Below, one piece after another: positions 24,885-33,330 of a DNA stretch of 64,000 nt (within the stretch, counting starts at the first letter, position 1; each line of letters begins with the position of its first letter). Below the pieces are notes generated by a model. The model was not told the origin of the DNA, ran no database searches, and saw only the letters and a list, made by a program, of their open reading frames with translations. This DNA is from Spirochaetes bacterium ADurb.BinA120 (lineage in GTDB: Bacteria; Spirochaetota; UBA4802; UBA5368), in contig MVZN01000005.1 in assembly GCA_002069125.1 (NCBI GenBank), forward strand, positions 1 through 64,000, given 5' to 3'. A program made the position numbers and the translations under genes.

Positions 24885-27208
24885 TCTCCCCTCTTCTCCT
24901 TCCCCTGTATATATCCCCAGCGCTCCAGAAGCCTGTTTACGTCCCGTGACAGATATTTTTCCTTTTGCACCCCTCTAAGGCCTCCCTCGAGCTGATCGTG
25001 CCAGTAACGTACGCCCGGCCCGGCCATTGCCTTAAGTTCCGGAGCCGGCTCACCACGCGCCAAACCCACATCCCCTTTGATCCTATAGGCCCCTCCGTTA
25101 TGCGCGAAAGCAGGCAGAAGATATCGGCCCGCAAGCAAACGCCCGCCGCCATGCACAGAGAGCGAGAGATTCGCCTCCGCCGGAATCGTCTGGAATCGGA
25201 TGCGCCCGCCGGGGGGAAGCGAAAAATCGAGCGCCTTTCTTCCTGCTTTTCGAACCAGAGCGGAACCGGCCGATGACGGTAGAGCCTCCACATCATAGAA
25301 GAAACCCTCCTCGACCCAAAGCCGGCCACTCATCTGTTTTCCCCCTGCCTCTATAAACCGGTCCGGCTGTTTAAACCTCTCTTTATAAAGAAGTTTCTTC
25401 ATTCGCCGAACATCGTCCGGCCGCTCATATAAAACATTTCTTTGCTCGTTTGGATCAGCCTTCAAATCATATAGCTCGGCATACTCCTTAACCACATCGC
25501 CTCCCCAGTGAAACGGGCGGATTCCAAATCCGTAAAAGCGCTCAGCGTATTTAAACCCACCGGCGCGCACGGAGTACATCATCCTCCCCTCGCTGTACAC
25601 CGGCCGCTCGCCCCGCTCCTTCCCGTCCAGAATGGGCAGGATGGAGCTCCCCTTAAAGGCCGACTCCCCGTCCAGCCCAATCAAGTCGAGGATGGTGGGC
25701 GCTATATCCATGTTTCGAACCTGCGTGTCCACCCTTGCCCCCCTGTATCTCGACCCGGCCCGGGGCTTTATTATTAACGGCACGCGGAGCTCCTCGTCGT
25801 ACTGAGTCTGCCCGTGCGAGAAGCGCGCCCGCACATCCGTGTAGGGGCTTGTCTCCTTATCGGGGCTGAAAATCTCACCGTGGTCAGCCGTAAGCACTAT
25901 TATGGTGTTCTCGTAAAGTTTCAGACGCTTAAGCGCGTTTACAAGCCTTCCCAAATAATCGTCGGTATAGGCGACCTCGCCCAAATACGCCCTGAACCAG
26001 GGATGCATGGATGGAAATTTTTTTCTTAACGGCCCGAGGTACTCGGGCGGGGGGATGTACGCGTTATGCGGAGCATTGTAGTTTACAAATAGAAAAAATC
26101 GGCGCGAGGCGTTTCTCTCCAGCCACTCCACCGCCTCTGCCGTGATGTCCACCGTGTCCTCCACCGGCGACTGATACTCGGAGACCTCGTCGAAATTAAG
26201 ATCCACCCCTATGCCTGTGTATTCGATGATAAAGGCGTTGTTTCCAATTGAGCGGGTAATGTATCCCTTATCCTTTAAAATGCTCGTTATGAGACGAGTG
26301 CCGCTTTTCCGGTAAAAGCACTCCTTCTCCTCGTCGCTTACCGGCGGGTAGAAGATGTTTACCCCGGTATGCGACGCCAACACGCCCGAAAGCATACAGA
26401 TGGTCGAGGGCCTGGTCCAGTTGGAGACCACGAAATGCTTAGAGCAGGCTATTCCATCACGGGCCAGGGAGTCCATGGCCGGAGTGATTCCGTAGCGCTT
26501 CTCGATCGAGTCCACCGCATCGGCCCTCAGCGAATCCACGGAGATGAAGACCACGTTCGGCAAAGAGGAACCGGAGCCGCGCTTAAAGATTCTCGGGTTG
26601 GCGACAAATACATGGCTCAAGCGCGCCGATCGGCCTAAAAGTTTCATTTCTACCGAGGCGCCGTCGAGTTTCACTCCCTTCAGAGATATCGAATATTCCC
26701 TCCAGCCGCGCCCCGGGATCCCTCTCTTATCGGTTTTAAACACCTCCCGGCGCCTGTCTCCTCGGATTATCGATATGCTGAAAACACATTGCCGCTCAAT
26801 CCCTCCAAGGCCGCCCAGCGAAAAGCCAAGCGTTTCCCCGCGCGTCTTCGCCTCCAGAGGTACAGTTATTCGGCAGGGCGATGAATCCGTGGCCCCTAAA
26901 TAAATCGAGCGGCGAGCGTTCTGGAACATCTTGCTTTTATCTATATCGAAGCCCGCCTTAACAAGACGCGGCGAGTCGGGTCCGTATGGATTGCGGTACA
27001 GTTTTTCGTAGCGTAAAAGATCCGTGTACTTGGCGGCAAAGCCGTCGTCCTCCACAAGTGCGGCCCCGAAGAGGTCGATGAGATCGACGGCAAGCTCCTC
27101 CCTGTCCGACCGGCCACAGGCAAAGCAGCCTGCGCCAAGAAGCGCGCACAACGTCAGAACAGCGAGATATCTCCGCGGCATGGAAGCTTTTAAGGAGCGC
27201 GTCTTCAA
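24881..27208 (-). CDS. Sulfatase/phosphotransferase-fold putative lipoprotein
   Basis: The 775-residue protein begins at TTG 27208, seven bases after GGAGGG, with a signal sequence ending LLGAGC that may be a lipobox. About 180 unassigned beta-rich residues precede the alkaline-phosphatase-superfamily domain: NVVFISVDSLRADAVD (metal site), NWTRPSTICMLSG, LTADHGEIF and FSHGQTQYDEELRVPL. In classical sulfatases the nucleophile lies in C/S-x-P-x-R and is turned into formylglycine. Here the position reads TRPST, so the enzyme is not a standard FGly sulfatase. It may use Thr as in LtaS-like or phosphoethanolamine transferases. It stands alone; the substrate is unknown. Confidence 0.8.
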   Translation of the reverse strand: MKTRSLKASMPRRYLAVLTLCALLGAGCFACGRSDREELAVDLIDLFGAALVEDDGFAAKYTDLLRYEKLYRNPYGPDSPRLVKAGFDIDKSKMFQNARRSIYLGATDSSPCRITVPLEAKTRGETLGFSLGGLGGIERQCVFSISIIRGDRRREVFKTDKRGIPGRGWREYSISLKGVKLDGASVEMKLLGRSARLSHVFVANPRIFKRGSGSSLPNVVFISVDSLRADAVDSIEKRYGITPAMDSLARDGIACSKHFVVSNWTRPSTICMLSGVLASHTGVNIFYPPVSDEEKECFYRKSGTRLITSILKDKGYITRSIGNNAFIIEYTGIGVDLNFDEVSEYQSPVEDTVDITAEAVEWLERNASRRFFLFVNYNAPHNAYIPPPEYLGPLRKKFPSMHPWFRAYLGEVAYTDDYLGRLVNALKRLKLYENTIIVLTADHGEIFSPDKETSPYTDVRARFSHGQTQYDEELRVPLIIKPRAGSRYRGARVDTQVRNMDIAPTILDLIGLDGESAFKGSSILPILDGKERGERPVYSEGRMMYSVRAGGFKYAERFYGFGIRPFHWGGDVVKEYAELYDLKADPNEQRNVLYERPDDVRRMKKLLYKERFKQPDRFIEAGGKQMSGRLWVEEGFFYDVEALPSSAGSALVRKAGRKALDFSLPPGGRIRFQTIPAEANLSLSVHGGGRLLAGRYLLPAFAHNGGAYRIKGDVGLARGEPAPELKAMAGPGVRYWHDQLEGGLRGVQKEKYLSRDVNRLLERWGYIQGKEKRGE

Positions 27209-27465
27209 GCGATGTCCCTCCGGTACCGGCTAAAATCGGCAGTCATTGTACATCTGCTCTTTTTTACGGATACAAAAAAATTTCAGATCCAAAGAGAGAG
27301 GCCAATTCGCCGAAAATCGATGAATTCCGATACGGCCAGGACGCAGGGCCTCGCCCCAATTCGGAGGGCCTTAAAAAAGTATTGCATTTGATTTCCACTC
27401 GTCCGACTATGTGGCCCATGGGGCCATTTGCTTAAGGCGCCCCGCCGGAAGAAGGAGACCACTCG

Positions 27466-27765
27466 ATGAGCACCATGGACGAAAAACAGATACTGCGTGT
27501 AGCCAGGCTTGCGCGGCTCGACCTTAGCGAACAGGAGATGTCCGAATACGCCCGTCAGCTTAACGACATCCTGGCCTATGTGCGTAAAATCGAAGAAATG
27601 GAGACCGCAAACGTCCGGCCCACGGACCATATAGTCGACCTGCACAATGTGTTCAGGGAAGACCGCGTTCAAAGCTCCCCGGGCGCCGAAGCCCTCAGGG
27701 CAATAGCGCCCCGCTTCGAAGACGGACACGTGGTGGTTCCGATAATAATCGAGGGGCAGGAATGA
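27466..27765 (+). CDS. gatC: Aspartyl/glutamyl-tRNA amidotransferase subunit C
   Basis: This small subunit stabilises GatA and GatB when Asn-tRNA or Gln-tRNA is made by transamidation. The N-terminal VARLARLDLSEQEM, the middle QLNDILAYVRKIEEM and the C-terminal PRFEDGHVVVPIII are typical, and 99 residues is normal. AAGGAG sits at the right distance before ATG 27466. gatA and gatB are not in this window. The stop overlaps the start of thpR by four bases. Confidence 0.93.
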   Translation: MSTMDEKQILRVARLARLDLSEQEMSEYARQLNDILAYVRKIEEMETANVRPTDHIVDLHNVFREDRVQSSPGAEALRAIAPRFEDGHVVVPIIIEGQE

Positions 27766-28322
27766 CGCGCCTTTTCATCGGGCTTCCCATTGACGACGCT
27801 CTCCGCGCGACGCTCCGCCCGATTTACGAGTTCCTGTCCGGCAACGCGCACCTGCTCAAGGCGGTCCCCCCGGAGAATTACCATATCACGGTAAAATTTC
27901 TCGGCGAATGCGATGGAAACGTGGCCAACGCCATAGAGAGCACCTTTTTCGAGATTCCGGTCCCGGAGTCGGAGATTTCATATACGCTGTCGGGGATGGG
28001 GGCGTTTCCGGACATCAGAAAACCCGCGGTAATATGGGCCGGCCTCAATGCCGACAGCGACGTTATGGCCCGATTATATAAAAATGTGGAGCGGTTCACG
28101 GCCAACTTTCGGTTCAAGGAAGAGAAGCGCGCCTTCGTCCCTCATCTCACCCTCGCCCGGCTTAAAAGCGGCAGGAGGATAACCGGCGATCTATTAAAAT
28201 ACATGGAGAAAAACAGGGACACCGTATATGGCGAATCGGCATTCACCGGCCTTACGCTTTACTCCTCCAGGCTGACGCCCGACGGGGCCGTACACACGGC
28301 GCTCAAGACGATTTCTTTCTGA
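27762..28322 (+). CDS. thpR: RNA 2',3'-cyclic phosphodiesterase (2H family)
   Basis: Two H-x-T motifs, YHITVKFLGE and FVPHLTLARLK, about 90 residues apart, define the 2H phosphoesterases. The N-terminus TRLFIGLPIDD and 186-residue length match the LigT/ThpR branch, which opens 2',3'-cyclic phosphates on RNA. It is coupled to gatC by an ATGA overlap; the physiological link is unclear. Confidence 0.9.
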   Translation: MTRLFIGLPIDDALRATLRPIYEFLSGNAHLLKAVPPENYHITVKFLGECDGNVANAIESTFFEIPVPESEISYTLSGMGAFPDIRKPAVIWAGLNADSDVMARLYKNVERFTANFRFKEEKRAFVPHLTLARLKSGRRITGDLLKYMEKNRDTVYGESAFTGLTLYSSRLTPDGAVHTALKTISF

Positions 28323-28373
28323 ACGCCGGCCTCTCATGGGTAGTGAACCTATACTTATAATCCCTTGGGGGTG

Positions 28374-28757
28374 ATGATGGCCGAATGCGGTCGATGCGGG
28401 CGCTGTTGTCAGGACGTGCGACTGGCCGAGTCGCCCGATATGCTCGAGAGGGCCTACCTCTACTGGAAAAAATCCCCTTCCATCGAGCCCTCGTTCTCGG
28501 AGATATATCTTATATACCCCATGCTTCGCTTTGTCCGGGAGGAACCCGGAGAAGACCTGCCGTATCACTACACGTGCGTGCATTACCGCCTGGACGATGC
28601 CGGACTTCCTTCGTGCGGCATCCATCCCATACGCCCCAGGATGTGCCGCGATTTTCCTTATTACGAGGATGCGAAGCATCTCGACCGCGAGGGCCCTGTC
28701 AGCCCCTACGAGGGCTGCGCCTACAATCAGCCCGACGCGGAACCGGAATCATCTTGA
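28374..28757 (+). CDS. YkgJ-family cysteine-cluster protein
   Basis: The N-terminal ECGRCGRCCQ, with later cysteines in HYTCVHYRL, CGIHPIRPRMCRDFPYY and YEGCAY, is the zinc- or iron-chelating pattern of the UPF0153/YkgJ family. The family is widespread and poorly understood; some members affect metal handling or protein modification. The start is ATG 28374 or 28377, both behind GGGGGTG; 28365 is only a TTG. It lies between thpR and the sulfur-carrier gene on the same strand. Confidence 0.8.
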   Translation: MMAECGRCGRCCQDVRLAESPDMLERAYLYWKKSPSIEPSFSEIYLIYPMLRFVREEPGEDLPYHYTCVHYRLDDAGLPSCGIHPIRPRMCRDFPYYEDAKHLDREGPVSPYEGCAYNQPDAEPESS

Positions 28758-28848
28758 CTTTGGTACAAGACGGCGGTACCCTCGTTCGAGAAAAAAGCGG
28801 CGGGACACGACGGTCCGTAAAACGCGCCCTGTAAAAGGAGATTGAGCG

Positions 28849-29118
28849 ATGCTCTTTGGAAAACGCCCAAAGGCCGCCGTAACGATCAAGCTTTTTTCCG
28901 GCATCAACCGGGACATCGGCCTTACAGACTACGATCCCTCCCGCGGGATCCAACTTGAGGTCCGCGAGGGCACACGCCTTAAAAAAGCCCTAAAGGGTCT
29001 GGGCATGAAGAAGCTCATGCAAAACGCCTATTTTCGAAACGGCGAGCGTGCCGGCCTCTGGACACGGCTACGGGACGGCGACGAGATCTCCTGCATCAAG
29101 CCCTCCGCGGGCGGCTGA
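28849..29118 (+). CDS. MoaD/ThiS-like ubiquitin-fold sulfur carrier
   Basis: The 89-residue protein ends in KPSAGG, the Gly-Gly terminus that is adenylated and thiocarboxylated in MoaD, ThiS, TtuB and Urm1. The preceding RNGERAGLWTRLRDGDEISC matches the last strands of the fold (loop N-G, then D-G-D). Which pathway it serves is open: molybdopterin (moeA lies at 39 kb, but moaA/moaE/moeB are not seen) or tRNA thiolation. Its 3' end overlaps by 23 bases the end of the convergent TtcA-like gene, a possible thiolation partner. Confidence 0.75.
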   Translation: MLFGKRPKAAVTIKLFSGINRDIGLTDYDPSRGIQLEVREGTRLKKALKGLGMKKLMQNAYFRNGERAGLWTRLRDGDEISCIKPSAGG

Positions 29119-29875
29119 TTCGTCCGCCGCCCGCGCTACCCTCCCCCGGCTCAAGCGGCAGATACTCCATGTCAATATTTCCCATCGAGCGGAAGATGTT
29201 CGTCCTGGCGTCCGGATTCATGCGCTCCAACTCGTCGATCACCCTCCTCACCCCGGCCCGCCTGGACTTTTCGCTCCATGGGCACTCCATGCCCGCAGTC
29301 GGAAACCCGATCAAGCGCGCGTAATCCCGAACCTCGCGCTTGGCCAGAAGACCCAGCGGGCGGATGATGTCGAACTCGCCGCCGAACATGGAGAGCCTCA
29401 GCGGCATCGTGGTGAGCCTTGCGTTAAAGGTCATGTTCAAAATGAGGGTTTCGAGGATATCGTCCAGATGATGCCCGAAGGCGAGGCGCGAAAAGCCCCC
29501 CTCCCGCATGAGGCCGAAGAGGGCCTTCCTCCTGTGCCAGGAGCAATAAAAACATCTGGAGTCGGGATTCGAAAAATCGATTCCCCCCGAGACCGCGCGC
29601 ACCACAAACTCCACACCCCTTTCCCGGCAGAACTCCTCCATGACCCCGGCATCCGCGTACCCCTCCAGCCCCTCGACAAGGATGTGGGCCGCTGTAACGG
29701 AATAGGATATAGGGATCCGCGCGCGCCGCTCCGTAACGGCGTCGAGAAGGGCCAGGGAATCCAGGCCGCCTGAAAGTGCGACAAGGACACGATCCCCATT
29801 CCCTATCATGGCGTAACGGTTGATGGCCTTTCCGACCATCCTCCGCAGGGCCTTTATGCGATATTCCGATTTCAT
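29096..29875 (-). CDS. TtcA/TtuA-like PP-loop tRNA thiolase
   Basis: The 259-residue ATP pyrophosphatase has the PP-loop ALSGGLDSLALLD and a catalytic CxxC (SRCFYCSWHRRKALF), with LAFGHHLDDILETLILNM downstream. This is the TtcA layout: ATP activation of a tRNA base, then thiolation using an iron-sulfur cluster bound by cysteines. TtcA makes 2-thiocytidine-32; the related TtuA/Ncs6 enzymes use a sulfur carrier to make 2-thiouridine. A third conserved cysteine (GMECPWSEK) may complete a cluster. The gene is convergent with the MoaD-like gene and divergent from cheY. Confidence 0.85.
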   Translation of the reverse strand: MKSEYRIKALRRMVGKAINRYAMIGNGDRVLVALSGGLDSLALLDAVTERRARIPISYSVTAAHILVEGLEGYADAGVMEEFCRERGVEFVVRAVSGGIDFSNPDSRCFYCSWHRRKALFGLMREGGFSRLAFGHHLDDILETLILNMTFNARLTTMPLRLSMFGGEFDIIRPLGLLAKREVRDYARLIGFPTAGMECPWSEKSRRAGVRRVIDELERMNPDARTNIFRSMGNIDMEYLPLEPGEGSAGGGRISRPRRA

Positions 29876-29903
29876 ATTATTTCAGCGGAATCTCGTAAAA
29901 TAA

Positions 29904-29919
29904 TTGTGCCATCGCACAA
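29904..29919. promoter_or_regulatory. 16-bp palindrome in a divergent promoter region
   Basis: TTGTGC CATC GCACAA is a perfect 6-4-6 inverted repeat, 28 bases upstream of the TtcA-like start. It lies between that gene and cheY, which point apart. Its size and place suit an operator, but no factor can be named. Confidence 0.3.
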
Positions 29920-30101
29920 CCTAATGTAGAATAAGCACTTGAAAAATACAGGCCTATTTTTACTATTATACAGCTATTTTGTCCCCGGCGCGCAAAACAC
30001 AATTTTTCGAAGCCTTTAGGGCGCGCTCATGGCAAGCACCGAGTCCGGCGGCGGACCCGCCCGTGGATTCGAGCAGCCGGACAGGGATAGGGAACGGGTG
30101 T

Positions 30102-30458
30102 ATGGCACGAGCACTGATAGTAGACGACTCCAAGTTCATGCGCAGGATTATACGCGAAACCCTCGAGGAGGGCGGCCATATAATCCTTGCCGAGGCCGAC
30201 AACGGCATCGACGGCATAGAACAATATAAAAAGCTCAAACCCGATTTTGTCACCATGGACATAACGATGACCGGCAAGGACGGCATCCAGGCGGTATCCG
30301 ACATACAGGCGATGGATCCAGGCGCTAAAATCATCATCATATCCGCCATGAGCGAAAACACCCTCAAGCTTAACGACAAGGAGCTCCGCGCGACCGCGTT
30401 TCTCACAAAGCCGTTTGAAAAGTTCGAACTCCTGGAAACCATCAAAAAAATTCTATGA
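30102..30458 (+). CDS. cheY: CheY-like single-domain response regulator
   Basis: The 118-residue receiver has ALIVDDSKFMRR (acidic pocket), phospho-acceptor Asp in DFVTMDITMTGKDG, switch Ser/Thr in IIIISAMS and the conserved Lys in FLTKPF. No output domain is present, so it acts by protein contact, as in motility control. ATG 30102 is used; the longer frame from 29979 has no receiver homology. Its stop overlaps the start of the next gene (ATGA), so it is coupled to a cyclic-nucleotide-binding protein. Confidence 0.9.
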   Translation: MARALIVDDSKFMRRIIRETLEEGGHIILAEADNGIDGIEQYKKLKPDFVTMDITMTGKDGIQAVSDIQAMDPGAKIIIISAMSENTLKLNDKELRATAFLTKPFEKFELLETIKKIL

Positions 30459-31519
30459 GCCCGCGGAACTTCATAAGGCTGTACACCATCGCCTCGCCCG
30501 CTCAATCGGCGTTTTTATTGAATGCTGGAAGGGTATATTTCTTCGTCTCCAATACCGACAAATACGCGCTCAAGGGAAACAACCTGATCATAGGCGCATC
30601 CGAGCTTATCCTCAACAACCTGCTCGACATGAAGCTCGGCCGACTCGAGACGGCACTCTGCGACCCCGATTCCAGGGTAAAAAAAATCCCAGGGGAGACC
30701 TTTCTGTCTTCGCTCGATACCCACTCCGTAGCGCTAAATGTCTCCATGGTCATCGCCCAGCAGGTCGTTTTGACCAACCAGATCATCAATACGAACATCG
30801 AGTGCGTACAGGGGGACGAAAAGAGGATAAAAGAGACCTCAATCGAATACTACCGAATCGTCGCCCGGCTTCGTGAGGAATATGACAAACGCCGCCTTCC
30901 CTGGCTGAAGGCCCTCACCGAAAAGTTCGAGACCACCCTGATCTGCAAGCGGGGGGAGGCCTTAGGCCGGACAGCCGCCCCGACAAAGATAACCACGCCG
31001 CTTGCGGACACGGAAACCACGCTCGAGTTGCCCAAGGACGCCATAATATGCGAGGAGGGCAGCATTGGCGACGAGATGTATATCCTTCAGGCCGGCACCG
31101 TGGACGTGCTGATCAACGACACGCGTGTAACCTCGATCTCCGACCGGGGTTACGTCTTCGGGGAGATAGCGCTGCTCCTTGGCGAAAAGCGTTCGGCCAC
31201 GCTCAAGGCGAAAAGCGACGTGCTGCTCACGAGGCTTCGAAAAAGCGACCTTAAAAACATGGCGGAATCCAGAAACAGCGTCCTGCGCGCCCTCCTTACC
31301 TCCCTGGCCCAGAAGCATTATCACAACATCGAGAAGATCAAGGCCATAGGCGCAATGCTTATCGAGAAGGACCTCTCCGCCGGCCCGGGCGAGAAGAGCA
31401 GGCAGGCGCAGGAGGTTCAGCGCGCGCAAAACGACCTCCTTTCGCTTAAAAAGGAGGTCTCGCAAGTGTACACGGCGGGAAAGGCGGAGTTCCTGGCGGA
31501 ACTTGTGGACGGCTTTTAG
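30455..31519 (+). CDS. Cyclic-nucleotide-binding-domain protein with a degenerate first domain
   Basis: The 354 residues hold a clear CNB domain at about 195-280: EEGSIGDEMYILQAGTVDVL, then the phosphate-binding cassette FGEIALLLGEKRSATLKA with its Arg. The first 80 residues (FLLNAGRVYFFVSN) look like a second CNB domain that has lost the cassette. There is no DNA-binding domain, so it is not a Crp-type regulator. A charged helical C-terminus follows. It is translated from an ATGA overlap with cheY, suggesting a link between a second messenger and chemotaxis-type signalling. Ligand is unknown. Confidence 0.8.
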   Translation: MSPRNFIRLYTIASPAQSAFLLNAGRVYFFVSNTDKYALKGNNLIIGASELILNNLLDMKLGRLETALCDPDSRVKKIPGETFLSSLDTHSVALNVSMVIAQQVVLTNQIINTNIECVQGDEKRIKETSIEYYRIVARLREEYDKRRLPWLKALTEKFETTLICKRGEALGRTAAPTKITTPLADTETTLELPKDAIICEEGSIGDEMYILQAGTVDVLINDTRVTSISDRGYVFGEIALLLGEKRSATLKAKSDVLLTRLRKSDLKNMAESRNSVLRALLTSLAQKHYHNIEKIKAIGAMLIEKDLSAGPGEKSRQAQEVQRAQNDLLSLKKEVSQVYTAGKAEFLAELVDGF

Positions 31520-32055
31520 TCCTCCACGTCCGAAGACACCAGCTCCCCCTTCTTCAGCGATTTCAACCACGAGAGTTCGGCCTTCAAGTGGTTTTCCAGA
31601 TACGTGAATACGTGGATGTGGGATTTATCCTCGGGTAGCTTCGTTTCCTCTTCGACCTTCTCCTTTATCGCCGCAAGCTTTTCCTTGACCGCCTCCATCC
31701 TGTCCTCTATGAAGGCCTCTTTTTGCTCGGGCTGGAGCGAGTTGTAGAACATCAGCACTATGTCGATGTCGAAATGGATCATCGTATGGTCAAAATACTG
31801 TTTAAGCATCTTCTTATAGTATTTTCTTCCAGCCGGCATGATCTGGTAGATGTAGCGCTCGGGATTCCCGCCCTCCTTTTCGGTGCCCACCCGCTTTACC
31901 CAGCCGTTGTCCACCGCTTTTTTGATGGCGTAATAGATTGACCCGAACTTTATATCGACATAGTCCTCGAGCCGCTCGACAATCTTCTTTTTGATTTCGT
32001 AGCCGTACAGGTTGTCCTCCATCAGAAGACCCAAAATCGTTATTTCTATTTTCAT
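31516..32055 (-). CDS. PadR-family transcriptional regulator
   Basis: The winged helix LMEDNLYGYEIKKKIVERL ... DIKFGSIYYAIKKAVDNGWV is the PadR signature (LYGYEI, GSIYYAL-type). A long coiled-coil C-terminus (EAVKEKLAAIKEKVEEE) provides dimerisation. It converges with the CNB gene with a four-base overlap. The 190-base region upstream is very AT-rich, with several A/T inverted repeats, and probably holds its promoter and operator. Confidence 0.9.
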   Translation of the reverse strand: MKIEITILGLLMEDNLYGYEIKKKIVERLEDYVDIKFGSIYYAIKKAVDNGWVKRVGTEKEGGNPERYIYQIMPAGRKYYKKMLKQYFDHTMIHFDIDIVLMFYNSLQPEQKEAFIEDRMEAVKEKLAAIKEKVEEETKLPEDKSHIHVFTYLENHLKAELSWLKSLKKGELVSSDVED

Positions 32056-32225
32056 ATCAACCTCTCAGATATTAAAGATACTAAAATTTAAGCCATTGAT
32101 TTATTATATACATGAACAGGGCGATTCCGGCAATGATTTATTCCATGATATTACAATAAAATTTGAGTATTATATACTATTTTTTATAATAAAATGCAAT
32201 GGGGTTTACTATCTTAAATACCTTT

Positions 32226-32249
32226 AAAAAAGAGCCGGCCGGCGCTTTT
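32226..32249 (-). terminator. Rho-independent terminator after ruvA
   Basis: On the minus strand AAAAG-GCC pairs with GGC-CTTTT across a single mismatch and a GGCC loop, then runs into further T residues. It overlaps the ruvA stop and closes the yebC-ruvC-ruvA operon. Confidence 0.55.
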
Positions 32250-32833
32250 CAGGGGGAGATGCTTCGCAGGGCGGCCTTTACCAGCGGTTCTATCCCCATG
32301 GATGGATCTTTTTTTAAGAGTTCATCCACGGCCCTTGCGGCCCTTCCCTCGTCAAAACCGAGCGCAGCAAGGGCCTCTATCGCCTCTCCTCGGGCCGACT
32401 GCCGACCCCCCCCGTCCGGAGAAAGGCCCTCCAGGTGCTTGAGCCGCCTGGACAGCTCGAAAACGAGCTTCTCGCCCTTGCTGCGCCCCACACCCGGCAC
32501 CTTTAAAAGAGGCGTAATGTCTTCCTCCCGAACTGCCCGCAGGAGTTCCTCGATCGTTATTCCGGAGAGGATCGAAAGCGCCATCGACGGGCCTATGCCG
32601 GGGACTCCGAGAAGCACCCTGAAAAGGTCGCGCTCGCGCTGAGTAAAAAAGCCGAAAAGTCGAAACTGGTCCTCCCTGTGATAGGTATGGACAAACAGGA
32701 CGGCTTCACGATGGCCGACAAGCGGTTCGTAGGTCGAAAGGGGAATGCTCAGACGGTAGCCGACTCCACCCACGTCCACGATGGCCTCCGTCGGCCTTAG
32801 TTCATCTATCGTTCCCCTGATTCTCGCTATCAT
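32249..32833 (-). CDS. ruvA: Holliday junction DNA helicase subunit RuvA
   Basis: RuvA binds the four-way junction and loads RuvB. MIARIRGTIDEL and VDVGGVGYRLSIP form the N-terminal OB domain. The two helix-hairpin-helix motifs are LLGVPGIGPSMAL and LLKVPGVGRSKGEKL. The C-terminal RuvB-contacting domain (ALAALGFDEGRAARAV) is present. 194 residues. ruvB is not in the window. ATGA overlap with ruvC upstream. Confidence 0.95.
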   Translation of the reverse strand: MIARIRGTIDELRPTEAIVDVGGVGYRLSIPLSTYEPLVGHREAVLFVHTYHREDQFRLFGFFTQRERDLFRVLLGVPGIGPSMALSILSGITIEELLRAVREEDITPLLKVPGVGRSKGEKLVFELSRRLKHLEGLSPDGGGRQSARGEAIEALAALGFDEGRAARAVDELLKKDPSMGIEPLVKAALRSISP

Positions 32834-33330
32834 CGAGGCCCCATTCCCCCGATGGCGGCAGCCGCGGCTGATGACGAAGCCAGATAGTGACAGGTGGCGA
32901 CCGCAAGGGCGTCGGCGGCATCGTCGGGAGAGGGCGGTTTCTTCATCCCGTAGAGCTTCCCGGTCATAATCTGCATCTGGCGTTTGGTGGACTTACCGCA
33001 CCCGGTAAGCGAGCGCTTTACCTGAAGCGGGGTGTACTCGGCGCATGGAAGGCCTTTCTTGGCGGCGCAGAGCAGCACCACTCCGATGCATTTGCCCACA
33101 TCCATGGCGGTCGTGGCGTTTTTCGAAAAATACAGGCGCTCCATCGCGAGCACGGCGGGGGCGAATCGGTCGAGGATGGCCTCAATCTCCCTGTATATAG
33201 CCAGCAGCCTTTCCTGGAAGTCGCCGCCCGGCCCCGTAACGATCGCCCCGCATCCGGCCAGCTTGAACCCGTCGTCGATGACGGCCCAGCCGAGCTTTCC
33301 GAAACCGGGGTCGATCCCGAGAATCCTCAC
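32830..33330 (-). CDS. ruvC: Holliday junction resolvase RuvC
   Basis: RuvC cuts Holliday junctions symmetrically. The catalytic acids are in GIDPGFGKLGWAV (Asp), AMERLYFSKN (Glu) and PDDAADALAVATCH (two Asp). 166 residues is normal. It overlaps ruvA and yebC by four bases each. Confidence 0.95.
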   Translation of the reverse strand: MRILGIDPGFGKLGWAVIDDGFKLAGCGAIVTGPGGDFQERLLAIYREIEAILDRFAPAVLAMERLYFSKNATTAMDVGKCIGVVLLCAAKKGLPCAEYTPLQVKRSLTGCGKSTKRQMQIMTGKLYGMKKPPSPDDAADALAVATCHYLASSSAAAAAIGGMGPR

